NCBI RefSeq assembly: GCF_022637455.1
Contig: NZ_CP093341.1
Span: 2,790,001-2,854,000 of the forward strand
Length of the DNA stretch: 64,000 nucleotides
Reading direction: 5' to 3'
Source of the DNA: Lysobacter sp. S4-A87
GTDB taxonomy: Bacteria; Pseudomonadota; Gammaproteobacteria; Xanthomonadales; Xanthomonadaceae
The notes under the pieces were generated by a model that did no database searches, was not told the origin of the DNA, and worked only from the letters and a program-made list of their open reading frames with translations. How positions within the stretch are numbered: the first letter of the stretch is position 1; each line of letters starts with the position of its first letter. Position numbers and translations under genes: made by a program. Shown here piece after piece: positions 23,416-31,880 of this stretch.

Positions 23416-25785
23416 ATGCACGACGTTGACGCAAGCAGCAAACAGGCAAACTCGAAGCGCACGTCGATGCGAACGCTGCGCCGCAGCCCGCTGGCGATGG
23501 TCATCACCGGCACGCTGGCCATGGCCGTGACCGGATCGGCCTTCGCCCAGGACGCCGCCGCCGCCGGCGGCCGCAGCGCGACCGAGCTCGACAAGGTCGT
23601 GGTCACGGCCAACAAGCGCTCGGAGAACATCCGCGAAGTGCCGTCCTCGATCAGCGTGATCACCGAGGAGAGCATCGAGAACTCGCACGCCACCCAGCTC
23701 AGCGACTTCCAGTCCACCGTGCCGGGCCTGTACATCAGCACCAACGGCTCGCCGGGCAAGACCCAGGTCTCGCTGCGCGGCGTGTCGCCGCTCTCCTCCA
23801 GCGCAACCGTCGGCACCTATCTGGACGAAACCCCGCTGGGTTCCAGTGGCATCTACCAGGCCGCCAACTTCTTTGCGCTCGACCTGCTGCCGTACGACAT
23901 CGGCCGGATCGAGGTGCTGCGCGGACCGCAGGGCACGCTGTACGGCGCAAGCGCCATGGGTGGCCTGGTCAAGTACGTGTCGGTGGCGCCGGACCTGGCC
24001 AACACGGAATTCCGTGTCGGTGGCGGACTGTCGAGCGTCGAGGACTCCGGTGACCTGGGCTGGAACGCCCGGTTCGGTGCGAACCTGCCACTGGTCGACG
24101 ATCGCCTCGGACTGCGCGTGAGCTACGCGCAGAACGAACTTCCCGGCTACATCGACAACGTCGTCAATGGCGAGGAAGACATCAACTCCGGCAAGCAGAC
24201 CAGCGCGCGGGTCGCGCTGCGCTGGCAGGGCGAGGCCGCCACGCTCGACCTGACGGCGATGCGCCAGACCGTCGACAGCGACAACAACGGCGTGGTCGCG
24301 CTGGACCCGGAGAGCCAGCAGCCGCTGTTCGGCGATCTCACCAACAACGTCATTGTCGATGAACCGTTCTTCAAGGACGTCGATTACTACTCGGCCACGG
24401 TGAACTGGAACCTGGGCTGGGCCGACTTCGTTTCGGCCACCGGCTATTCCGAGTCGCGCAGCAACCAGCGCCAGGACACCACCGTGCTGTATGGCGGCGT
24501 CGCCGACATGCTGCTTGGCCTGCCGGAACCGGGCAGCTCGTACTTCGACATCGGCCTGGACCTGGACAAGTTCACCCAGGAGTTCCGACTGGTCTCGAAG
24601 GAGAGCGGTCCGTTCGAGTGGATGGCCGGCGTGTTCTACACCAAGGAAGACGCTTTCCAGAAGCAGACGGCGAAGCTTAACCAGCTTGACGGATCGCCGC
24701 TGCCGGCGCCGTTCGACGCCATCGCAGGCACGCTGGCGGTCCTGCAGATCCCCAGCACGTATGAAGAAACCGCGTTCTTCGCCAACGGCGCCTACAACTT
24801 CACCGATGCATTCAAGATCGGCGCCGGCGTGCGCTGGTCGCGCAACGAGCAGGATTTCTCGCAGGACGTCACTGAAGGCATCCTCGTGCCGCTGGGCAGC
24901 ACGCCCAACAGTTCGTCCGAAGACGTCTTCACCTGGAGCCTGAGCCCGCAGCTGCAGCTCAGCGATGAGGCGATGCTCTACGCGCGCGTCGCCACCGGCT
25001 ACCAGCCGGGTGGTCCGAACGTGCTGGTCGAGGGCCTGCCGTCGCAGGTCGATGCCTCCACGCTGACCAACTACGAGCTCGGCCTGAAGTCGCTGTGGCT
25101 CGACAATCGCCTGCAGTTCGACCTGACCGGCTTCCATATCGCGTGGGAAGACATCCAGGTCGCATCGGTGGTGAACGGCATCTCCGGCCTGGTCAACGCC
25201 GGCAAGGCCAGCAGCACCGGTATCGAACTGGCGGCGGTGTTCCATGCCAGCAGCAACTTCGACCTCGGCCTCAACGGCTCCTACACCGACTCCAAACTCG
25301 ACGAGAGCTTCCCGGTGATCTCGGTGGAGTCGCCGCCGTACCTGGTGGAGATCACGAGCGGTGCCAAGGGCGACGCACTGCCGTACGTGCCCGAGTGGTC
25401 CTGGAACGCCACGGCCGACTACTACCTGCCGCTTTCCAATGGCTGGACCGCGCACTTCGGCGGCGCCCTGCGCTACGTCGGCGCGCGTCGCAACGGCACC
25501 ACCAACCGCCAGGACATCCTCGATCCCAGCACCACGCCGCCGACGCTGCTGATGAGCGACGTCACCCTGCCGCTGGAGCTGGACAGCTACACGGCAGTCG
25601 ACCTCAATGCCTACGTCAGCAACGAGAACTGGACGTTCCGCGCGTATGTGAAGAATGTCAGCGACGAACGCGCTTACCAGTCCATCAACGACGTCACCAG
25701 CGAGCTGACCGACGTCACCGAGAAGCTCGTCGCCGCGCCCATCCAGCCGCGGACCTTCGGCATCGAGGTCGACTACAGGTTCTGA
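23416..25785 (+). CDS. TonB-dependent receptor of the peptide utilisation locus
   Basis: A 789-residue outer-membrane receptor. It has a signal peptide (ends GSAFAQ at about 43), a TonB-box-like ELDKVVVTANKRSENI, the plug domain (REVPSSISVITEESIEN to RIEVLRGPQGTLYGASAMGGLV), and a 22-strand-type barrel finishing with GIEVDYRF, whose terminal Phe is the barrel-assembly signal. It resembles the oligopeptide/siderophore-type receptors abundant in this bacterial group. Its place between a POT importer and the DUF1611 gene suggests transport of peptides or peptidoglycan fragments. Confidence 0.92.
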   Translation: MHDVDASSKQANSKRTSMRTLRRSPLAMVITGTLAMAVTGSAFAQDAAAAGGRSATELDKVVVTANKRSENIREVPSSISVITEESIENSHATQLSDFQSTVPGLYISTNGSPGKTQVSLRGVSPLSSSATVGTYLDETPLGSSGIYQAANFFALDLLPYDIGRIEVLRGPQGTLYGASAMGGLVKYVSVAPDLANTEFRVGGGLSSVEDSGDLGWNARFGANLPLVDDRLGLRVSYAQNELPGYIDNVVNGEEDINSGKQTSARVALRWQGEAATLDLTAMRQTVDSDNNGVVALDPESQQPLFGDLTNNVIVDEPFFKDVDYYSATVNWNLGWADFVSATGYSESRSNQRQDTTVLYGGVADMLLGLPEPGSSYFDIGLDLDKFTQEFRLVSKESGPFEWMAGVFYTKEDAFQKQTAKLNQLDGSPLPAPFDAIAGTLAVLQIPSTYEETAFFANGAYNFTDAFKIGAGVRWSRNEQDFSQDVTEGILVPLGSTPNSSSEDVFTWSLSPQLQLSDEAMLYARVATGYQPGGPNVLVEGLPSQVDASTLTNYELGLKSLWLDNRLQFDLTGFHIAWEDIQVASVVNGISGLVNAGKASSTGIELAAVFHASSNFDLGLNGSYTDSKLDESFPVISVESPPYLVEITSGAKGDALPYVPEWSWNATADYYLPLSNGWTAHFGGALRYVGARRNGTTNRQDILDPSTTPPTLLMSDVTLPLELDSYTAVDLNAYVSNENWTFRAYVKNVSDERAYQSINDVTSELTDVTEKLVAAPIQPRTFGIEVDYRF

Positions 25786-25791
25786 CCGAAG

Positions 25792-26835
25792 ATGCACGCA
25801 GCCCGCTCGTTGCACGAACCCGTCTCGCCCGCATTGCCCGCGCCGTACCTGCTGTTCCTGGGGGACACGGTCGAGCCCGGTTACGCCAAGACCGCCTTCG
25901 GTCTGCGTGACTGGGCGCCGGAGCGGTGCGTGGGCGAGTACCTGCTACCCGGCGCCCGTGTCAGCACGGGCCTGCCGGCGATGTCGCCGGCGCAGGCGCA
26001 CGCGGCCGGTGCGCGCGCGCTGGTGATAGGAGTGGCCAACGCCGGTGGCGTCATTCCCGAACACTGGGTGGCGGCGCTGGTCACCGCTGTCGAATCCGGG
26101 CTCGACATCATCAGCGGCATGCACATGCGCCTGGCGGAGCTGCCTGCACTGCAGCGCGCCGCCACGCGTCATGGCCGCCGGTTGATCGACGTGCGCCGTC
26201 CACCGGACAAGCTGCCCATTGCCACCGGGCACAAGCGCAGCGGCAACCGGTTGCTGACGGTCGGTACCGATTGTGCGCTGGGCAAGAAGTACACGGCACT
26301 GGCACTGGCACGCGCCTTCACCTCGCGCGGGCTCGATGCCGACTTCCGCGCCACCGGCCAGACCGGGATCCTGATCGCCGGCGGTGGCATTCCCATGGAT
26401 GCGGTGATCGCCGATTTTGCCGCCGGCGCGGCCGAGATGCTCTCGCCCGATGCAGCCGCTTCGCACTGGGACGTGATCGAAGGCCAGGGCTCGCTGTTCC
26501 ATCCGGCCTACGCCGGCGTGTCGCTGGCGTTGCTGCATGGCAGCCAGCCCGACGTGGTCGTGGTCTGCCACCAGCCCGGCCGCGATCGCGTGCTTGGCCA
26601 CGCGCACTACGCATTGCCGAGCATCGAAGACACCATCGCGCTGAACCTGCAGCTGGGCCGTCGTACCAATCCGCACATCCGTTGCGGCGGCGTCAGCCTC
26701 AACACCGCGCACCTCGACGTAGACGCCGCGCGTCGCCTGCTGGCGGCCGAAAGCGATCGCCTCGGTTGCGCCGTCGCCGACCCGATCCGTGGCGGCGCCG
26801 AATTTGAAGCAATGGTCAACCAATGTCTGGGATGA
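25792..26835 (+). CDS. DUF1611 protein, probable D-glutamate N-acetyltransferase (DgcN-like)
   Basis: A 347-residue DUF1611 family protein. The N-terminal Rossmann-like half has LVIGVANAGGVIPEHWV and ISGMHMRLAELPAL; the C-terminal half has a P-loop-like VGTDCALGKKYTALALARA, then ATGQTGILIAGGGIPMDAVIADF, VIEGQGSLFHPAYAGVSLALLHG and a closing NP-type segment. Family members called DgcN transfer an acetyl group to D-glutamate, working with DgcA, which racemises N-acetyl-D-Glu. The DgcA-like gene is in this operon. The start is 6 bp after the TonB-receptor stop. The biochemical assignment is by family and context, not proven. Confidence 0.82.
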   Translation: MHAARSLHEPVSPALPAPYLLFLGDTVEPGYAKTAFGLRDWAPERCVGEYLLPGARVSTGLPAMSPAQAHAAGARALVIGVANAGGVIPEHWVAALVTAVESGLDIISGMHMRLAELPALQRAATRHGRRLIDVRRPPDKLPIATGHKRSGNRLLTVGTDCALGKKYTALALARAFTSRGLDADFRATGQTGILIAGGGIPMDAVIADFAAGAAEMLSPDAAASHWDVIEGQGSLFHPAYAGVSLALLHGSQPDVVVVCHQPGRDRVLGHAHYALPSIEDTIALNLQLGRRTNPHIRCGGVSLNTAHLDVDAARRLLAAESDRLGCAVADPIRGGAEFEAMVNQCLG

Positions 26836-28463
26836 ACATGAAAACGTCTGGGAAGCGACGGATGCACAAACCCACCATGCTGCAGCTGATGCCGGCCATT
26901 GCCGGCGTTGCCTTCAGCTTTGCCGCATGGGCGGCGCCACCGGCCGACCTGGACGAGCATGTCAACGCGGTGATCCGCGAACAGGGCGTGCCGGGCATGG
27001 CCGTCACCATCGTCGAGCAGGGCAAGGTGGTGCACGCCAGGGGCTACGGCGTGCGCAAGCTTGGCTCGCCCGAGCCGGTCGACGCGGACACGATCTTCCC
27101 GACCGGATCCACCGGCAAGGCGATTACTACCGCGGCGCTGGCCGTGCTGGTCGACGAGGGCAAGATCGGCTGGGATGACAAGGTCATCGACCACATCCCC
27201 GGCTTCCAGATGTACGACGCCTGGGTCACGCGCGAGATGACCATCCGCGACCTGCTCGTGCACCGCAGCGGCCTGGGCCTGGGCGCGGGCGACCTGATGT
27301 TCGTGCCGCGCTCCTCGCTCAGCCGCGCCGAAACCGTGCGTCGCCTGCGCTACATCAAGCCGGCGACCAGCTTCCGCAGCGGCTATGCCTACGACAACCT
27401 GCTGTACGCCGTCGCCGGCCAGCTGATCGAGGAAGTCAGCGGCCAGGACTGGGAGACGTTCGTGCGCGAGCGCGTGCTCAAGCCGGCCGGCATGCGCACC
27501 TCGACCACGCGCGATGTCGACCGCTGGGCCACCGCCAACCGCGTCCAGCCGCATGCGCGCATGGACGGCGGCTTCCGCGGCGTCGGCAAGCAGGAAGTGC
27601 TGGACGAGCGCCAGAGCCTGGGCGCCAATGCCTCGCCGGCCGGCGGCGTGTCGTCGAGCGCGAACGACTTCGGCCGGTGGCTGTCGATCCAGCTCGCCCA
27701 CGGCGCGTTGCCGGACGGCAAGGGCCGCCTCTTCAGTGAGGACGCCTCGCGCGAGATGTGGACGCCGCAGGTGCTGATGCCGATCAACGCCTATCCGGCG
27801 CCCATTGCCGAGGCCACGCCGCAGTTCTCGGCCTACGCGCTGGGCTGGGACGTGCGCGATTACCGCGGCGCCAAGATCATCGAACACGGTGGCGCCGTAT
27901 TTGGCGTGCAGACGATGGTGGTGCTGATCCCCGAAAAGCAGGTCGCCTTCTCGCTGCAGATCAACTCCGAGGACGGCGTGGTCCTGCGCGGCCTGACCTT
28001 TGAGTTGCTCGACCACTACCTGGGCGCACCGAAGCGAGACTGGGTCGGCGACTTCGCGGCCTACAAGAAGGCCCGCGTCGATGGCGCGCTGGAGTTCCTG
28101 GCCAAGAGCAAGGCGGAGAAGAAGCCTTCGCGCCCGTCACTGCCGCTGGACGGCTACGCCGGCAAGTTCGCCGACCCGTGGTACGGGCCGATCGAGATCA
28201 CCGTTGGCAAGAGCGGCGCGGAGAACGGTCGCCTGCGCCTGAACTTCAGGCAGACGCCGAACATGGTCGGCACCCTGGAGCACTGGCAGTACGACACCTT
28301 CCAGGTTCGCTGGGATGACCGCACTGCGGAGCCGGCCTATGTGAGCTTCGGCATCGATGCCGACGGCAAGGTCGACCGGATCAAGATGAAGGCGGTGTCG
28401 CCGCTGGCGGACTTCAGCTGGGACTACCACGACCTGCTGTTCACGCCGCAAGCAGGCGGGTGA
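26832..28463 (+). CDS. Exported serine hydrolase (beta-lactamase fold) with DUF3471 tail
   Basis: A 543-residue exported protein whose ATG overlaps the stop of the DUF1611 gene (ATGA at 26832-26835). It has a hydrophobic signal (AIAGVAFSFAAWA), the nucleophile motif S93-T-G-K96 (FPTGSTGKAI), a tyrosine motif SGYAYDNLLY and an EHGGAVFG third motif. The C-terminal 120 residues form the lipocalin-like DUF3471 domain common in D-amino-acid-directed serine hydrolases. It is the last gene of the operon and a second candidate periplasmic peptidase; an in-frame ATG at 26823 is an alternative start. Confidence 0.85.
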   Translation: MNMKTSGKRRMHKPTMLQLMPAIAGVAFSFAAWAAPPADLDEHVNAVIREQGVPGMAVTIVEQGKVVHARGYGVRKLGSPEPVDADTIFPTGSTGKAITTAALAVLVDEGKIGWDDKVIDHIPGFQMYDAWVTREMTIRDLLVHRSGLGLGAGDLMFVPRSSLSRAETVRRLRYIKPATSFRSGYAYDNLLYAVAGQLIEEVSGQDWETFVRERVLKPAGMRTSTTRDVDRWATANRVQPHARMDGGFRGVGKQEVLDERQSLGANASPAGGVSSSANDFGRWLSIQLAHGALPDGKGRLFSEDASREMWTPQVLMPINAYPAPIAEATPQFSAYALGWDVRDYRGAKIIEHGGAVFGVQTMVVLIPEKQVAFSLQINSEDGVVLRGLTFELLDHYLGAPKRDWVGDFAAYKKARVDGALEFLAKSKAEKKPSRPSLPLDGYAGKFADPWYGPIEITVGKSGAENGRLRLNFRQTPNMVGTLEHWQYDTFQVRWDDRTAEPAYVSFGIDADGKVDRIKMKAVSPLADFSWDYHDLLFTPQAGG

Positions 28464-28469
28464 GAAAAG

Positions 28470-28501
28470 TGCGGCGCCGGTTCTCTCCCCGGCGCCGCAC
28501 T
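28470..28501. terminator. Strong hairpin, bidirectional terminator
   Basis: A perfect 12-bp stem GTGCGGCGCCGG / CCGGCGCCGCAC with an 8-base loop, right after the last gene of the peptide operon and before the convergent DUF4136 gene. No T-run follows on the plus strand (CTGCTG); a TTTTCTCAC-type tract is present on the minus-strand side. Confidence 0.7.
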
Positions 28502-28529
28502 GCTGTGCCCTGATCGTGCCTGCTGCCGC

Positions 28530-29102
28530 TTACTGCGCCTGGGCGACCGGCGTGCCTGGCGGGAACGTCGCGAACATCTTGTCGACGCTGGCGAGCATGT
28601 TGGTGGTCTGGCGCTGCGGATTGGACGGCACCGTGCCCTGGGCAATGCCGCGCCAGATCGCGCGCTTGCTCTGCGCATCGAACATATCCAGCACCAGCGT
28701 GCCGTAGGTGTAGGCGCGGGTCGTGGTGGAGCCATAGCTGGCGCCCCAGCCCCAACCGCCGCAGCAACCCCAACCGCCACCCCAGCCCCAGCCGCCCCAC
28801 ATCGGGCCGCTGTAGAAACTGTCGAGGCTGTAGCGCGTCTCGGTGGCGACGTTGGCGACGATGTCGATCTGCGCCTCGGTCGATTGCGTCCAGCCGCGCT
28901 CGCGCAGCTTGGCGTCGACCGCCGCGACCAGACGCTGCTGCTCGAGCGGCGAATAGCCTTCCGGCTTCTGCGCCCAGCGGTAGGTCCGGTACTGACCGAA
29001 GCTCACGCCCGGGTCGTAGTCGGTAAACACGGCAGGCGTGGTGGCGCAGCCGGACAGCATCGCGATGCCCATCGCGACGACGAAAATGAGTGAACGTTTC
29101 AT
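28530..29102 (-). CDS. DUF4136 lipoprotein with Gly/Trp-rich segment
   Basis: The 190-residue protein has a lipoprotein signal with lipobox MLSGC and the DUF4136 hallmarks: VFTDYDPGVSFGQYRTYRWAQ near the start, a central region ending LVLDMFDAQSKRAIWRGIAQG, then NMLASVDKMFATFPP. A Gly/Trp/Cys-rich insertion (GWGGGWGCCGGWGWG) is unusual. The function is unknown; it is probably anchored to the outer membrane. I chose the ATG at 29102 because GGGAG lies just upstream. The next 247 bp (29103-29349) show nothing else. Confidence 0.85.
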   Translation of the reverse strand: MKRSLIFVVAMGIAMLSGCATTPAVFTDYDPGVSFGQYRTYRWAQKPEGYSPLEQQRLVAAVDAKLRERGWTQSTEAQIDIVANVATETRYSLDSFYSGPMWGGWGWGGGWGCCGGWGWGASYGSTTTRAYTYGTLVLDMFDAQSKRAIWRGIAQGTVPSNPQRQTTNMLASVDKMFATFPPGTPVAQAQ

Positions 29103-29349
29103 GGCCGGCTCCCAAGTGGCGGCGACATCAGCATACGCCTGCCGCGGTAAGGCAAGCGAGGGTTGGCAGGCCGCTTTCTGAAGCATTCAGTCTGCGCCGG
29201 GGGCGATCACATCGCCATGACGAAAGCTGGCATTTCTCCCAGTCTGGATTCGACGCCCGGGTGACCAGCCCCGGCGGGATCGGTTCCCGATGGCGTGCGG
29301 GCGGCGGAATCCCGTCGTCACCACGGCTGCCTGCCGCCCGGGCGTCCCG

Positions 29350-30054
29350 CTACGTGGCCAGGGCGAGCTCGCCCCGCAGCGCCGCGACGTGGGCCCGACC
29401 GACGGGCAGCTCCGCACCGTCGTTCAGCACCAGCCAGTAGCGGCTGCCCGAACCCGCATGCAGGGTGCGGACGTGGCGCAGATTGACCAGGTACGAACGG
29501 TGGCAGCGGACGAAATCGGGCGGCAACACCGCGGTCAGGCTGGCCAGGGGTTTGTCGTGCAGTTCGCTGCGGCCGTTGAGCAAGCGCAACTGGCTGTAGT
29601 CGCCGTCGGCGCGGATCCACAGCACGTCCGCCAACTCGACCAGGGCCGTGCCCTGTGCGCGCCATATGCCGAGGTAGCGGGCGCCGCCGGAGCGATAACG
29701 GCCGACATCCAGCAGTCGCTCGAGTGCAAGGCCGAGGCGCTCGCGCGGGAAGGGCTTGGGGACGAAATCCAGTACGCCATGCTCGAAGGCCTGCAGCGCA
29801 CGCTCGCGATGGGCCGAGACCACGACGCAGTGGTAGCGTCCGGCCACCGCGCTGCGCAGCAGTTCGAATCCGTCCTCGCCCCCGAGGTTCAGGTCCAGCA
29901 GCAGTCCGTCGTAGACGTTGCGCTGGAGCCGGTCGCCGGCCGATTCCAGGTCGGCGACGGCGTCGAAGCGTGCACGCGCGCCCGCCAACTCGGTGCACAG
30001 GCGTAACAGGCGCTGGCGAACCAGCAGCTCGTCCTCGACGATCAGGATGCGCAT
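29350..30054 (-). CDS. LytTR-family response regulator
   Basis: A 234-residue response regulator: CheY-like receiver at 1-120 with Asp54 in DGLLLDLNLGG and conserved Lys in FVPKPF, then a LytTR DNA-binding domain (about 135-232: WIRADGDYSQLRLLNGRSELHDK, then FVRCHRSYLVNLRHV and LNDGAELPVGRAHVAALR). LytTR proteins bind pairs of direct repeats. The gene overlaps the 3' end of the sensor kinase by 13 bp, so the two form an obligate operon. Target genes are not evident, although the S33 peptidase is divergent from the kinase promoter. Confidence 0.93.
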   Translation of the reverse strand: MRILIVEDELLVRQRLLRLCTELAGARARFDAVADLESAGDRLQRNVYDGLLLDLNLGGEDGFELLRSAVAGRYHCVVVSAHRERALQAFEHGVLDFVPKPFPRERLGLALERLLDVGRYRSGGARYLGIWRAQGTALVELADVLWIRADGDYSQLRLLNGRSELHDKPLASLTAVLPPDFVRCHRSYLVNLRHVRTLHAGSGSRYWLVLNDGAELPVGRAHVAALRGELALAT

Positions 30055-31781
30055 GTCAGCTCCATCGTGCCGCACCAGTCCGCGCCGTCGGCGCCCTGGA
30101 CGAAGCGCCAGCCGCCGGGACAGGCGGCGGCCAGGCTGGCCTCGATGTAGCGCGTGCCGGTGCCGTGGCCGCGATGCGGAGCGGACCCGCGTGCGCCGCG
30201 CAGTTCCAGGATCCAGCGGTCGTGCTGGCGACGCACGCGCAGGCGGAACGGATGTTGTGCGCAGGCGACGGCGCCGGCATGGGTCAGCGCGTTCTCGACC
30301 TGGGCGTGGAGGACGCCGGGTGGCAGCCACAGTCCGGTCTGCTCGGCGTCGACCTCGAAACCGATCTGGCGATCCAGGGCCTGGCCGACGATGTCCAGGT
30401 GGTTGCGGCACAGGGCCAGTTCGTCCTCCAGCGGAACGCTCTGGCGGGAGCTGCTCTCGCGCAGGCGATCGAACTGATCGGCCAGCGACTCGACCAGGCG
30501 GCTGGCGCGCATCGGCGCCTGCTCGATCAGCTCCTGCAGGCAGGTCAGTGTGTTCATGAGCCAATGCGGCTGGATGCCCCGCTGCAGCAACTGCAGCGAA
30601 AGACGGGCGCGCTCGTCGCGCAGTTGCCCGTTATGGCGGTCCAGGGCGCGCAGCTGCGCCGCGTGGCACAGCAGCAGGAAGCCCATCAGCACCGCCAGGA
30701 ACAGGAAGTACGGACCATCGAGAAAGGCGCCGCCGGACAGTGGCACCGCCAGTGCGCCGGCCAGCACCAGGGTCAGGATCGGCCAGCGCTCCTCCGCCTC
30801 ACCACGGGCGCGCAGCAGCAGCCATGCCGAGGTCAGCAGACTGAGCAGCAACAGCGCAGCGCCGCGATCATCGAAACCCGGCAGGAACACGATCACCGCC
30901 ACCAGCGTTGCCAGCCATGCGATGCGCGTGCCCGTGGACACCGCGACACCGAAGCGACGCGCGATGTAGGCCGGCAGCAGCACCGCCGCTGCCATGTGCA
31001 GCAGTTGCAATGCGAGCAGGCGTGGTCCGTGCCAGGGATACGCATAGCCCAGCAGCGGGCGCCAGGCCTCGACGGCCGGCAACGCAAGGCCGACCGCACC
31101 CAGCGCGAGCAGCAGGCGGGCACCTGGCACGCGTGGCCGGCCGCGTCGCACTACCAGGAAGTACAGGCATGCCGCACCGAGTGCGCCGGTCGCGAGCGCC
31201 GCGATCAGCCAGGGTCCGATCCGATGGCCGTAGATCGACTCGACCGGCCCCATCGCAATGAAGGCATCCGCGCTGCCCGGGCGAATCCACTGGTGATGAC
31301 TGGACGCGAGCACGACCAGCTCATCGTTGCCGGTGGCAGACGAAGGCGGCAGCACGCGGACGATGTCGATCAGGCCCGGTTGCTCTTCTTCCGCGCTGCG
31401 GCCCACCGTGCCATTGACTGCCAATGGCTGGCTGTTCCAGTAGGGCTGGCTGGCGGCGCGCAGCGAAAGCCGAATCGCGCGGTCGGTGGAGTGCTGCGCC
31501 GACGATGCAGGCAAGCGCCAGCGCAGCCAATAAGGATCGCGCCAACCAGCGAGCTCGCGCTGATCCAGCGGGCGCCAGTCCAGATCGCGTGGTGGGTGCG
31601 TTGGCAGAGCCCCGGACACCGTCATCGAGGCAGGCGCCATCTCCGCGGCTTCCACGTACGACGTCCCCGGCGGCGGCGCCGCAAGGGCCAACCATGCGGC
31701 AACTGCAGCGAGCAATACGGTGAGTGCGATCAACGGGCGCGGAATCTGCATGCAGCCATCGTATCGGTCGCGCGGAGACAT
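30042..31781 (-). CDS. LytS/YehU-type sensor histidine kinase with 7TM-like sensor
   Basis: A 579-residue kinase. The N-terminal ~200 residues after a signal-like helix form an extracytoplasmic beta-rich domain (LPTHPPRDLDWRPL, YWLRWRLPA...), followed by about seven hydrophobic helices (about 195-380), resembling 7TMR-DISM sensors. The His-kinase phosphoacceptor is in RGIQPHWLMNTL (His about 406), typical of the short HK family that partners LytTR regulators. The ATP lid includes VENALTHA and GHGTGTRYIEASL. I chose the ATG at 31781 (AGGTGGGG upstream). An in-frame ATG at 31751 is possible. The overlap with the regulator gene is 13 bp. Confidence 0.9.
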   Translation of the reverse strand: MSPRDRYDGCMQIPRPLIALTVLLAAVAAWLALAAPPPGTSYVEAAEMAPASMTVSGALPTHPPRDLDWRPLDQRELAGWRDPYWLRWRLPASSAQHSTDRAIRLSLRAASQPYWNSQPLAVNGTVGRSAEEEQPGLIDIVRVLPPSSATGNDELVVLASSHHQWIRPGSADAFIAMGPVESIYGHRIGPWLIAALATGALGAACLYFLVVRRGRPRVPGARLLLALGAVGLALPAVEAWRPLLGYAYPWHGPRLLALQLLHMAAAVLLPAYIARRFGVAVSTGTRIAWLATLVAVIVFLPGFDDRGAALLLLSLLTSAWLLLRARGEAEERWPILTLVLAGALAVPLSGGAFLDGPYFLFLAVLMGFLLLCHAAQLRALDRHNGQLRDERARLSLQLLQRGIQPHWLMNTLTCLQELIEQAPMRASRLVESLADQFDRLRESSSRQSVPLEDELALCRNHLDIVGQALDRQIGFEVDAEQTGLWLPPGVLHAQVENALTHAGAVACAQHPFRLRVRRQHDRWILELRGARGSAPHRGHGTGTRYIEASLAAACPGGWRFVQGADGADWCGTMELTCAS

Positions 31782-31880
31782 TGGGCCCCCACCTGGAGAT
31801 GTTCGGCGGACGGGTGCGCCCGGACCACCACGACGGAGCAGATGCTGGCGACGTGCACTTCCTCCCACCTGGAGTCCGTC

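Noticed and set aside
21988-25815. A 1275-codon open frame on the minus strand opposite the POT and TonB-receptor genes
   Set aside because: Its translation is rich in His/Arg/Gln/Val with no recognisable domain, and the plus strand carries clear family genes. It is a high-GC antisense artefact.
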